Below are positions 1 to 9,084 of a stretch of 64,000 bases of DNA, piece after piece. How positions within the stretch are numbered: position 1 is the stretch's first letter; each line of letters opens with the position of its first letter. Where the stretch lies: positions 64,001 through 128,000 of the IMG/VR virus record IMGVR_UViG_3300025659_000002; one strand, 5' to 3'. The position numbers were made by a program, and so were the translations under genes. Source of the stretch: a virus. A model generated the notes under the pieces. The model was not told the origin of the DNA and did no database searches. It worked only from the letters and a program-made list of their open reading frames with translations.

Positions 1-1052
1 AAGCAGCAGCGCTTCACTACAAACGAAACCCACATCATGCCCACAAACTTGGTTTGGTCTCTGAAAGAAAAAATAAATTAGAAGCAGTAACTGATTGGTA
101 TGCGACCTCAAAAGCTAACCAAGCTAATACAAAGGATTTTCCTAGTTTCGGCACCTGGGTGAGAACTCAAAGCCCAGCAGCTAGAAAGAACTTAATAGAT
201 TTAGGAATAAACACGGAGAAATTAGCAATGCAAGATAAAGTAACATTAATATTTAAGAAATATGCAGAAGTTCAGGATTTAAAAGCTAAAATCAGGAGCG
301 GAGTAACAAATATAAAAAATAATGAAGGAGTGGCAAAAGCTACCGCTACCGTAAAAGCTATAGATAAGAAAATTAATTGAAGTAAAGTAGATAACGTGGC
401 TACAGGGTTAGCCGTAGGAGCGAAAGGTTACCATCTTAAAACCGTACATTCACAGGTGAAGGCGGGTAAGGCCGCTCAAAAGGAAATGGCAAAACAACCA
501 TTTATGAAGGACGTTCCCGGGTATGTAAACTCTAAAATGGGAGACAGTGTAAGCGTTATTCACGATAAAGCCAGTTCTAAAAAATGAGTTAAGAAAAATG
601 TAGGTAGAGGACCAGGAGGTTTTATATCTCATCAAATGAATAAAATTATATTAAAGCAACCTAACGCGGCAGCTACTATGGGTAAACACGGCCCCGCAGT
701 TATAATTGGATCAAAAGGGTCTTCTCAAAAAATTATAGATCACGAACTAGGACATATCGCGGATTTTAAGAATAAGGGTCTTACTTCTCCAAAAAAATTA
801 GGAAAACATTCAAGAGGAAAAGCAACAGATGTTTTTCATAATCTTGTGGGCAAGCCTGAAAAAACAAATAGATTTAAAATGGAAATCGATGCTTGGGATA
901 ACGCTGGAGTACCTGCAGACGACGCTCTTAGAGTTAAGGCGTTAAAAACTTATAGGCAACAAGCAGTAGGGGGAACTAGATCTGGGATAGCTAATTTAGC
1001 TACAACTGCTTTTAAAGCGTTCACCACTGCAAAAAAGAATAAGATAATATAA
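1..1052 (+). CDS. Virion-associated protein with HELGH zinc-peptidase motif (5' end outside window)
   Basis: The reading frame is open from base 3, so the gene begins before the window. It crosses two in-frame TGA codons (378-380 and 585-587), read as Trp. The product is Lys-rich and carries H-E-L-G-H followed by I-A-D-F at bases 741-767, the HExxH zinc site of gluzincin/metzincin-type metallopeptidases; no third zinc ligand can be assigned with confidence. The stop TAA overlaps the next ATG by one base (TAATG), the coupling used throughout this operon. It lies beside a set of Lys-rich proteins with a common leader, so a virion-carried peptidase that acts on the cell wall or on injected proteins is plausible but inferred. 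The family is not recognised. Confidence 0.6.
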
Positions 1053-1786
1053 TGGATAAAGCACAGTATATATTTGAAAAATTAGGAAAAGACTCTTCAG
1101 CTACCAGAGATTTTTTCGCAGGAGTAGAGCCTACCGGACGTTGGACATTTGAAAGCGCTATTAATAATAAAGAAAATCATAAAAGGCATATGGGTACAGC
1201 GGTTGCAGGAGGTTTTATAGGGAGCTCTGTAATTACTCCAGCAGTGTTGTCTACTATGGTAAAAGGGCCAAGCGCCTCTAGACAGGCCGGACCCGGCATA
1301 AAGGCTAAAGCCCATGCAGTAGCTTCTGAAGCTTTTAAACCATATAAAGTATTAGGGCAGTCTCTTCATGCGCGTAGTAAAATTAATAAAGCATTAAAAA
1401 CTAAATCTAAAGTATCTAAAAAAGATTTTTCTGTTATTCTGGATACATTAAAAAACCTGTCTATAAAGGATTTAGAGAAAACAAAAGGTCCTTCAGAAAA
1501 AGGCAAGGTATTATGAAAAAATAAACGAGGGGATACTATAAAATCAAAAACTAACTTTAAGGATGTAATTAAGGAAACATTTACTAGCGCAAGAGCTAAT
1601 CCAAAGATACTGAAATCAGTAAGACACGGGTTAAACCGAGGTATAACTTTAATATCTTCTGGAATATTAGCGGCAGGAGCTATAGGAGGGGTAGCAGCAG
1701 GAGCTCAATATAATTCTGGATTAAGAGCGCGCAAGATGCTTGTTCCAGGGACTACAAAAAAATCTAAAATTTTGGAGACAAATTAA
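1052..1786 (+). CDS. Lys-rich putative internal virion protein with shared N-terminal leader
   Basis: 244 residues with one in-frame TGA (1514-1516). It starts with MDKAQYIFEKLGK, which closely matches the starts of the next three genes, while the rest of the protein is unrelated to them. Two small-residue hydrophobic stretches are visible: AVAGGFIGSSVITPAVL near residues 50-66 and LISSGILAAGAIGGVAAGA near 200-218. These may be membrane-inserting segments. The remainder is basic. Start and stop are coupled to both neighbours by TAATG overlaps. By analogy with T4 internal proteins, the leader may target the protein into the prohead before cleavage by the protease encoded at 9655-11376. The function of the mature protein is unknown. 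Confidence 0.6.
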
Positions 1787-2514
1787 TGAAAGATAAAGCA
1801 ACTTACATATTTGAAAAAATAGCTAAAACAGCGTTAGTAAGGGCCTTTAATCGTGGAACATTGTCGCTTAACAACGTAAAACGTATTTCACAGAGCTTAC
1901 AGTTGAAACCAAGAACTTTAAGAAAGGCTGGTCGAGGCAATGAGGCGCTCGTACAACTAAGAACCTCTCCGAAACATGGAGTAGAAGTGGCCAAAATTCA
2001 TGACACGACTAGTCCAATGTTTAGCCGTAAAGCCTTTAATACTAAAATACAAGTTTCAAAAAAACTGAATAAATCACCACATTTTGCTAAGTTTCACAGA
2101 GCCGATAAAAAAAAGAAAATAACATACCAACAATATAGTGTTCCGAGTGAAAAAACATTTGACGAGCACGTAAAACTTATAAGAAGTGCACGTAAAGATT
2201 CTAGAAAAATAATTGGTAAAACCGTGCAAGATCTTCACTCTTCAAATGTTGCTGGAAATAAAGTAATTGATTTTTTATCTCCAGATATAGCAAAAAACAG
2301 ATCCACTGAACTTGGCAAGATATTTAGTAAGGGAAGTAAAAAAAAGTATAGAGCTAGAAAGCATATGAAAACCTTATCAGGACAGGCTAAACATGATTTT
2401 TTTAATAGACCCTCTTCAGAAAAGTCTACATATGATAAATGAACAGTTCGCATGTCTAAGTACAAAAAAAATAAAATAACAGATAGTAACTTACTTAAAA
2501 AGGTATATGGATAA
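1786..2514 (+). CDS. Lys-rich leader-bearing protein with weak protein-kinase-like signature
   Basis: 242 residues with one TGA (2440-2442). The N-terminus MKDKATYIFEKIAK is the operon's shared leader. Residues 147-163 (VQDLHSSNVAGNKVIDF) resemble the catalytic and metal-binding loops of kinase-fold enzymes (D-x-H-x3-N followed by h-h-D-F). An upstream segment, ITYQQYSVPSEKTF, resembles a kinase hinge. A glycine-rich loop and catalytic Lys are not clearly recognisable, so this could be a degenerate kinase or chance similarity. The C-terminus is very basic. If it is a leader-targeted cargo protein, a kinase injected with the DNA is an attractive but unproven reading. It overlaps the upstream stop by one base and precedes the next start by 4 nt. 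Confidence 0.55.
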
Positions 2515-2518
2515 AAAT

Positions 2519-3127
2519 ATGAAAGATAAAGCAACAATAGTATTTGAAAAATTAGCGGGTAGATCCGTAGAAAGTTTAGGACTGATTCCTGAAGGTATGA
2601 CTGTTAAACAATGGAACGACGACTATAATGCTGGCTATGAAAAATACAAAAAAATTCATGGTAAAAAGCTACACGCATATGATAAGCAATATAGATCGAC
2701 CCATACATATCCTAAAGTTAGTAAGCAGCAGTTCAAAAAGAATAGGCGAAGAGCAGTATTAAACGCTGTTGGAGTGGTGGTGGCGGGGGCTCTTACAGGC
2801 GCAGCAATACTTCGTAAGTATGCAGGATCAAGAGGGTTAAAACGCCTTAATAGAGTATATAAGAGTGTTGACAATTCTCGTAGCTTAGCATTTAGACAAT
2901 CAGAAAAAAATTGAAGAAACTACGATAACCATACTACTAAGAATACTGAAAAAATTCTAAGACTTGGTAGAGTATGAGACCGTTCTGCTACAAAAACAAA
3001 CATACTTGATAAGAAGACAGAGCTTGCAGGAAATAAATTATATAGAAAAAAACAAGAAGGGAAACTTAGACATGTAAAAGGCATGATGAAAACTATTAAG
3101 AATGGTGATGAAGTGGGATTAGCCTAA
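2519..3127 (+). CDS. Lys-rich leader-bearing putative virion cargo protein
   Basis: 202 residues with two TGA codons (2912-2914 and within LGRVWDR). The leader MKDKATIVFEKLAG is nearly identical to its neighbours. The ATG at 2519 is preferred over the in-frame ATG at 2507 because it aligns the leader exactly with the other three genes. A hydrophobic small-residue stretch (VLNAVGVVVAGALTGAAIL, about residues 76-94) could cross a membrane and is flanked by Lys/Arg-rich regions. Under the standard code the gene would be cut at 2914; with TGA as Trp it runs to TAA, which overlaps the next ATG. No family is recognised. The role as internal head protein is inferred from the leader and composition. 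Confidence 0.6.
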
Positions 3128-3729
3128 TGGATAAAGCAACAATAGTATTTGAGAAACTAGCAATCTCTACAAGACATATAAACAAGGCTCTAACAAAGTC
3201 CAAATTACAAAATACTAAAAATTTGTGAAACGTACTTGATCCTAAAAGGCAGAAATACAGAAACCCAACACGACTAGAATTAAAGGCTGACTCTCTAATT
3301 CACAAAAATAATACTAATCTACGAAAAAGAAAAGCTGGAAGATTTGACCGAACACAAGATCTTGAACTTATGAATAGTATAAAAACTGCTGAAGGCCTAA
3401 CTAAATCTCAATTACAATTTTCAGGGGTAACTGCGGCTACTCAAAATAAAAGACTTCTTCCAGGAAATATAGCTACAAAGGCACAAAAGGCAGATATTAC
3501 CACTATTAAATTACAGAATAAGGCAGCAGTTAAAGCGTCACAACCTTTTTTACTTAAGAAAACAGCAAAGTTTATACCAAAAAATCTTAAGGCTTATAAA
3601 CTGAAGAATAGTATAAGTAAAGCTAAAATTTCAGATAAGAAAAATACTATACTCCTACAGAAAGAAAAAAATAGTGCAGCAGCAAATCGCATAGAGATGG
3701 CGAAGAATTGAGCTAAACGATACAAGTAG
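3127..3729 (+). CDS. Lys-rich leader-bearing putative virion cargo protein, last gene of unit
   Basis: 200 residues with TGA at the LWNV position (about residue 34) and near the C-terminus (3709-3711); stop TAG. It starts MDKATIVFEKLAI, the fourth consecutive copy of the leader. The rest is Lys/Ala/Asn-rich, predicted mostly helical and strongly basic, with no hydrophobic segment and no recognised domain. It may bind DNA in the capsid, but that is a guess from composition. It ends 7 nt before the -35 box of the promoter at 3737-3765, so it closes a transcription unit that begins upstream of the window. Confidence 0.6.
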
Positions 3730-3736
3730 TAAAAAC

Positions 3737-3765
3737 TTGACTAATTTAAATAAATAACTTATAAT
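3737..3765 (+). promoter_or_regulatory. Sigma70-type promoter P1, start codon 5 nt after -10
   Basis: TTGACT at 3737-3742, a 17-bp spacer, and a perfect TATAAT at 3760-3765. The ATG of the next gene is at 3771, so transcription would start at or within one base of the start codon. It lies in one of the few gaps between genes and heads the packaging operon. Confidence 0.8.
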
Positions 3766-3770
3766 AAAGT

Positions 3771-4022
3771 ATGTACATATTAATAGAACACTCTGGAAGT
3801 GACAAACATATTGAAATGGCAGAGTTTATTAAACAAGCTGCGGAAGACTTAGGATTTACCTACGAAGAAGCTGCAACTTTAGCGGATGAACCTTTGACTA
3901 TATACGACGAAGATTTAACTAAGATAGCGGAACTAAAATCAATTCCAGATAGTTTTACGTTACATTACTATTTATCCACCATGGAGGAAAAAGATAATGA
4001 CCCAAATAATTCTATATGATAG
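3771..4022 (+). CDS. Small acidic hypothetical protein
   Basis: 83 residues, first gene after promoter P1. It ends with TGA (Trp) directly followed by TAG (4017-4022), so either decoding stops it within one codon. Its acidic sequence has a helical central part (EMAEFIKQAAEDLGFTYEEA). No family is recognised. With only 5 nt between the -10 box and its ATG, there is no room for a Shine-Dalgarno site on the transcript, so it is probably translated from a leaderless mRNA. It overlaps the following gene by 26 nt, which suggests translational coupling. Confidence 0.6.
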
Positions 4023-4290
4023 AAACCCAGAAAAAGATGCATTAGCTGCAGAGTTTTTTGATAAAATAGAAAAAATGGACCTTTTTGAAAAGAAAGCAGA
4101 TATACCTATGGACACAGATAGCGATTTTGAAAAAATATTTATTAAGTGTGCAGAGGAATGGAAACCAGAAACATTTGCAGAATTTAAAGAAAAAGTTGCA
4201 GAAGTATTTGATAATAAATTAGATGCGCGCCTGGAAAGATGGGAAGCAAAGCTTGCTATAGATAGACATCTTTTATCAAAATTGTTTTAA
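3997..4290 (+). CDS. Small acidic hypothetical protein
   Basis: 97 residues with no TGA codon; stop TAA. Its ATG is preceded by GGAGG about 9 nt upstream, inside the end of the previous gene. The protein is acidic and helical with heptad-like Glu/Lys/Leu patterning (residues 20-40 and 55-90), and two of its three Trp residues sit in the C-terminal half. No domain is recognised. Its position early in the packaging operon suggests a small accessory protein, but nothing in the sequence fixes its role. Confidence 0.55.
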   Translation: MTQIILYDRNPEKDALAAEFFDKIEKMDLFEKKADIPMDTDSDFEKIFIKCAEEWKPETFAEFKEKVAEVFDNKLDARLERWEAKLAIDRHLLSKLF

Positions 4291-4302
4291 CCATAGGATG
4301 AC

Positions 4303-4713
4303 ATTAAACAGAAAATAAAGTACTATGAAAAAGGGTACTCTCATATTTTGAAGAGTATGGACTATAAAGACTGGGACTATTCCTATTCTGTTCATAAAAA
4401 TAAAAAAGGTACTCATTTCGATATGAGATTGTTTTGTCCCTCCGGAGCCGAGCTAGTGTATTCGTGAAGTTCTAAACATAACTTTTGAAAAGAGCGATAT
4501 CCAGTACCAATTATTCGCACTAAAGATCACGCTCTTTCAAGTATAAATTACGAGGAAGATAGTGAAGAAAACATAGTTAAAATAGTCTCTAAAGGAACCG
4601 CCCTTTTGCTTGATGCTGAAAAGGGATTTTTGTTATTTAAAACAGAATTAGGCGATATTTTTAGTTTAAAGAATTTAAGAGGCAAACGCTATATCTTCAC
4701 GTCAATAAAATAA
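4303..4713 (+). CDS. LigD 3'-phosphoesterase-like domain protein
   Basis: About 136 residues with two TGA codons. No ATG opens the frame after the TAG at 4294-4296. Candidate starts are ATT 4303 (AGGA just upstream), TTG 4348 and ATG 4357, so the 5' end is uncertain. The core Y-S-V-H, then T-H-F-D-M-R-L-F, then E-L-V-Y-S-W-S matches the start of the 3'-phosphoesterase domain of LigD (HyDlRLE...G...SWA). In that motif the Trp is conserved, and here it is encoded by TGA. A later I-R-T-K-D-H matches the family's TEDHP-like segment. In LigD the domain removes 3'-phosphate or ribonucleotide ends before ligation. A role in DNA-end trimming during packaging or repair is inferred. Confidence 0.55.
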
Positions 4714-4714
4714 T

Positions 4715-5545
4715 ATGAAATACCCATTTATAAAATATGTAGAAACGCTAGTTATGCGTAAATTACCCCCAGAGGATGTAAAGGCGGGCTTAGATATCTA
4801 TAATCTTGAAATGCCTTTGTCAGATATCATGGTTATTAGAGAAGGACTAGAGAAGGCTTTTCCTGAATATTTTAAATCTCCTGAGATTGTGCCTCCTTCT
4901 GAAGTATTAGAACAAATAAACATAGAAACAATGTTTGCATATTTATATAAAGTATATACTCCTAAAAGCGTTAAGGGAGTTAAAGGTTCTTTTGAAGTAG
5001 TAAATGATATGCTTATGTATAGATTAATTACATCACTAGCGCTTGCGAAGATAACAGAAGAAGATATTGAGCTTATAGTTAATGGGAAATTTAATATCGA
5101 CTATGAGCATGAAGATATAGAATCTTTCTTACACTACTTCTTTGATGTACAAGGTTGAACAATTGCTGATAAAAAAGCATTAGTGCGAAAAACCAAAGAA
5201 CATTTTTTACAACACGCATATAGAACTGCTCTAGAACATGATAAAAATTACTTAATTTGAAAACTTGGAGCATCTCCTGATAAATCTTTTGACTCCATGT
5301 TAAAGGATATGATGAATGATGCGTATTATAATTTTACCGAGAGATCAACAATTGACCCAGAACTTGCACAAAAATGAGGAGCGTTAGCTGTTAAGCTGGC
5401 AGACAAATTAGAAAAATTAGATAAAGATAAAAAGAAAAAAGAAGACTTCTTTGCCGAAGTAACGTTTGAAGTAAAACAGCACAGAGCTGGACATGTAAAA
5501 GATTCTGACGAACCCAAACATATCCTGGATTTGATGAATGAGTAA
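4715..5545 (+). CDS. Packaging-operon protein, possible small terminase subunit
   Basis: 276 residues with three TGA codons (5156-5158 and two downstream). An N-terminal helical region (MKYPFIKYVETLVMRK onward) is followed by a long acidic/basic C-terminal helix rich in Lys and Glu (KLADKLEKLDKDKKKKEDF) that may form a coiled coil. It sits three genes upstream of TerL in the same operon, where many phages encode TerS, and its size and helical make-up would suit that role. No helix-turn-helix can be assigned by eye, so this is context only. Its end overlaps the next gene by 8 nt. Confidence 0.5.
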
Positions 5546-6329
5546 TCAATACATTAAAAAACAAGCAGGCATCTTAGATGTGCCACAAGATACTTTAGCT
5601 AGCGATATATGGACTACTGAGGGAAAACTATATCCCCACATTAGGGATCAAATTTTAAATAGGTTATATGCTTTTGTGCCTAAGAAAGTGGTACGAAGTG
5701 TGGTTATTTTAGGATCCATTACAGGATACAAATATACTGAAACGTCGGACATAGATATAAACGTTACGATTGAGCCTTATGGTGACTATTTTCATCAAGC
5801 TAAGAAAGAAGTTAATGGCTATCTTGCACAGGGTACCCGACATCCTGTAAATTATTTTGTTATGCCCCATACTTCAAAATTATCTAATTGAGAAAATTCT
5901 ACGTTTGGAGTATTTGATGTAATTTCAAATGTTTGAGCAAACAACCCACCCGCTAGAGCTACAGTTAGAGACCCGCATAAGCAATTTAATCAAGAATTTA
6001 TTATAGCAAAAATGGTTGCTGGACATTATAAAAGACTTGTTTTAGCTTTCCATAAAGACAAAAAAGATTTAGAGACTCTTATAGCATTACCAGATTCTTG
6101 ACATAAGTGATGGTGGATTAGAAATAAAAAAAAGGAAATAAATGAAGATAGACAAGATCTCATTAATTTTTCTCAAAATCTAGATAAATCTAGAAAATTA
6201 GAGTATTCTTTAGGGTGAGGAACCCCGAGGAATAATTATAGAAACGTAGTATATAAATTTATCGAACACGGACCTCATGGCGAGTTATTCGAAAAATTTA
6301 AAGAAATCAAGCTAAACAATGGCAAATAA
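5538..6329 (+). CDS. Nucleotidyltransferase-fold protein
   Basis: 263 residues with five TGA codons, one of the densest in the window. Residues 55-75 hold the polymerase-beta-type nucleotidyltransferase signature: hydrophobic strand V-V-I-L-G-S (Gly59, Ser60), then T-S-D-I-D-I with metal-binding Asp71 and Asp73. A third carboxylate may lie in the following strand. The C-terminal half contains Trp clusters, several created by TGA, and a basic stretch. Members transfer nucleotides to nucleic acids, proteins or small molecules; the substrate here is unknown. Position between the putative TerS and TerL suggests a role linked to packaging or to modifying the translation machinery, because it overlaps the bS21 gene. 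Confidence 0.65.
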
Positions 6330-6546
6330 GATACAGAAGAAAAGTGGACCTAAAGATTTTGGGTTAAAGGTATACGTACACAACCAAGATCAAAGAGGAA
6401 TTAGTGATGCACTAAGACGCTTAAGAAGCAGATTAGATACAGAAAATATCATGGAAGAAGTGAGATGAAGACAGCATTATGTTAAGCCTAGCCAAAGAAC
6501 CAAACATAAAAAGAAAAAATCTAATCCAAGATGTCTCAAAAGATAG
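6319..6546 (+). CDS. rpsU: Phage-encoded ribosomal protein bS21 homologue
   Basis: 75 residues with one TGA (Trp50). The order of motifs follows bS21: V-Y-V-H-N strand, then I-S-D-A-L-R-R-L-R-S-R (the ALRR helix), I-M-E-E-V-R-W-R-Q-H-Y-V-K-P-S (matching the R-R-R-E-F-Y-E-K-P segment), and a Lys/Arg-rich tail. Host bS21 sits on the 30S platform near the anti-Shine-Dalgarno sequence and affects initiation. Phage copies are known from large metagenomic phages and are thought to favour phage mRNAs. It overlaps both neighbours. Because its own frame contains TGA, the full protein can only be made when UGA is decoded as Trp. Confidence 0.82.
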
Positions 6547-8069
6547 CAATATCACGTAGCGAATTTGCAGAATCATTTTTCTGGCTAAATGGCGCCCCCT
6601 TCTCTTTAGATGATTACCCCCATATGCGACGTGTGTGGGATACTTCGCCTAAAAAGAAAGTTATGCAATTTAGCAGACAGACGGCTAAATCCACTACAAT
6701 GGCGGGAATGGTAACAGCTAATTCTGGTATGATTCCTTTCTTTAAAACTTTATACGTAGCTCCTACGATTACTCAAGCTAAGATATTCAGTCATGATAGG
6801 GTGAAACCTTTTTTAGAAGGTAGCCCTTTTATGAAAGATCACTATATGAATACTTCTCTAGTAGATAATGTTCACCATAAAGAATTAGCTAATGGATCTT
6901 TAATGCATATAAGATATGCGCTGCTTTCTGCTGATAAATTACGTGGATTTTCTGCGGATATGAATATTTTCGATGAGTGTCAGGACATGCTTAGTGAAAT
7001 TATTCCTGTGGTACAGGAAACTATGACACACTCTGATTATAAATGGATAGTATATTCTGGTACCCCAAAACGTTCTAGAGGAACTTTAGCTGATTTATGG
7101 CATAAATCTACTATGTGCGAATATATAGTTAAGTGCCAAAGTTGTAATCATTGAAATATTTTAGATGAAGAAAACATTGGGGATTTCGGAGTTATATGTA
7201 AGAAGTGTGGTAGACCTTTAGATATTAGTGTAGGAGGAGAATGAGTTTCTACATATTCTTTAAAAAATCCTACAGCTATGGAAGGGTATAGAGTTTGCGC
7301 TTTACACTTTGCAAAAGCACCCTGGGTTAATTGGCAGGAAGATATATTAGATAAACAAAGGCATTGGTCTAAAGCTTTTTTTCACAATGAAGTATTAGCG
7401 TTAGAATATGATGCTGGAGTATCACCTGTTACAGAATTTGAAATAGATAGAGCCAGTACCGGCCCGTTAATGGAAGAGGATCCTAACGAGGAACAGCGTA
7501 ATTATCCTAGTGTATTAGCTATCGATTATGGCCCAGTTAATTCAGAAAAATCTTATACCGTAGCAGTAGTAATGCAACTTCGCTCTAATAAATTACGAGT
7601 AGTTTATGCTAAAAAGTTTATTGGAAAAGAAGCCGATTATAGTTTTATCGTTCCAGAAATTCCTAAAATAATGGCTAAGTGAAATTGCGTTAGTGTAGCT
7701 TCAGATTATGGAATGGGCGAAGCGCCAAATTCAGAACTCAGAGCTAGAATAGGTTATGAAAAAGTAGTAGCATTTCAACATTCCGGTACCCAGAAAAATA
7801 AAATTCAATGGAATGACAAGATGCCCGCCTACACTTTAAATAGAACTAAAGTAATGACTGAATTCTTTGAAAACATTAAAAATTTACGAATAGAATTTCC
7901 ACATACAGTATCAATGGATTCTTTTAAAGAAGACATTATGAATATACAAATTGACTATGACGAAGAGCGAGGATTTATGAAATATATTAATATAGGTCCA
8001 GATGATTTTGCCCATGCTTGTATTTTTGGAACTATAGCTTGCGAACTAATGTTTGGGGCAGTAAAATAA
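6531..8069 (+). CDS. terL: Terminase large subunit
   Basis: 512 residues with three TGA codons (7152-7154, about 7242, and 7680-7682). The ATPase domain has a terminase-type Walker A, R-Q-T-A-K-S at residues 49-54, with Ala instead of the usual Gly. Walker B is N-I-F-D148-E149. A zinc-ribbon-like insert C-Q-S-C ... C-K-K-C follows. The RNase H-like nuclease domain shows A-I-D332-Y-G, S-D392-Y-G and D491-D492-F-A-H-A. It would cut and pump genomic DNA into the prohead through the portal. The start is ATG 6531, within the end of the bS21 gene. The spacer after its TAA is A-rich and leads into promoter P2. Confidence 0.92.
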
Positions 8070-8087
8070 AAAAAAATAAAAAATTAC

Positions 8088-8116
8088 TTGACAATTAAAG
8101 GATAAGGAGCCATATT
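8088..8116 (+). promoter_or_regulatory. Promoter P2 of capsid operon, start codon 5 nt after -10
   Basis: TTGACA at 8088-8093, 17-bp spacer, CATATT at 8111-8116, then TAGTT and ATG 8122. An AAGGAG lies inside the promoter spacer, upstream of the expected transcription start, so it cannot serve as a ribosome site on this transcript. Confidence 0.75.
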
Positions 8117-8121
8117 TAGTT

Positions 8122-9084
8122 ATGTTCACAGCATCCGACTTAGAAATTTTCGGTAAGTCTATTTCCGAAAAGTATATCAAAAACTCTATCCCTCTTACAG
8201 AAGGTTTAGCTAAAACAGCTGAAGCCCAGGGATTTACTACATACCAAATTGACCGAGTTGCAGAATTTGCTAATACGGCCACGTATCTTAACATGATGAA
8301 AACAGCTTCGGATAAATATATACGTTTTGAAGTTGCGGATTCAAAGGAAGCTAAAAAGAATATGAAATCTATCAAAGTAGCTGTGGATTTAAGCGATTAT
8401 GACGATGAGCCTTCTATTTTTTCTATGCAAAAAGTAGCAAGCGCTGAGAAACGTGAGGCAACGGAATCAGAATTACGGAAAATGGCCCAACGTCATTTAG
8501 GTAGTATACAAAGAGAAAGTAATATAATTGCAGAGCATGTAACGAGTTGGGATACTACATATGGACAGTTAAAGTCTCTAATAAAACAAGCAGTATTAGG
8601 CGGATGCTCTTATGGAAACGTTTCTGAAATTATAAAAGTCGCTGCACCACAAACCCATGAACATTTTATTTCCTCAATAAGAGAGGAACTACAACCAAAT
8701 ATGCCTTTTGTTAAATTAGATACAGAAGGTGACAATTCCTTAACCCCTAACCCTAACTCAGATATTTATAAAATCGCTGAAAGATTGGAAACATATACTG
8801 ATGAAATCTGCCAAGCAGATAAAAATTTAGAACAGGAAACAGAGGATTATACTAAATTTACTAAAGAAGCCTCTCTTCCTAATATTAGTGGACTATTACA
8901 AGAAAAATCAGCGGCCTTAAAAGTAATTAAAGGTATTGGAAAAACAATTATAAATCATCCCAAAACTACTGCAGCATTAGCTGTGGGGGCAATGGTACAT
9001 AAGTCTGGCAAAAATAAAGGTAAGTTTGAACAAGGTTTGATATTACAAAAGAAATTAGTTCAGCATAAAATGGGGAGAAGATAA
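8122..9084 (+). CDS. Capsid-operon structural protein of unknown role
   Basis: 320 residues with no TGA. It is the first gene after promoter P2 and is probably leaderless. The protein is mostly helical, with a C-terminal Ala/Gly/Lys segment (TTAALAVGAMVH near residue 286). It contains several K-T-A or K-V-A sites (EGLAKTAEAQ, MQKVASAE) like those at the N-termini of other virion proteins here, which may be prohead-protease sites. Location between TerL and the prohead protease is where a portal or portal-associated protein is usual, but it is shorter than most portals and lacks a recognisable portal pattern. It overlaps the next gene by one base. Confidence 0.5.
   Translation: MFTASDLEIFGKSISEKYIKNSIPLTEGLAKTAEAQGFTTYQIDRVAEFANTATYLNMMKTASDKYIRFEVADSKEAKKNMKSIKVAVDLSDYDDEPSIFSMQKVASAEKREATESELRKMAQRHLGSIQRESNIIAEHVTSWDTTYGQLKSLIKQAVLGGCSYGNVSEIIKVAAPQTHEHFISSIREELQPNMPFVKLDTEGDNSLTPNPNSDIYKIAERLETYTDEICQADKNLEQETEDYTKFTKEASLPNISGLLQEKSAALKVIKGIGKTIINHPKTTAALAVGAMVHKSGKNKGKFEQGLILQKKLVQHKMGRR

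Noticed and set aside
8122-9084. Portal protein call for the first capsid-operon gene.
   Set aside because: Its position fits, but it is short for a portal and lacks recognisable portal features, so it was left as unknown.
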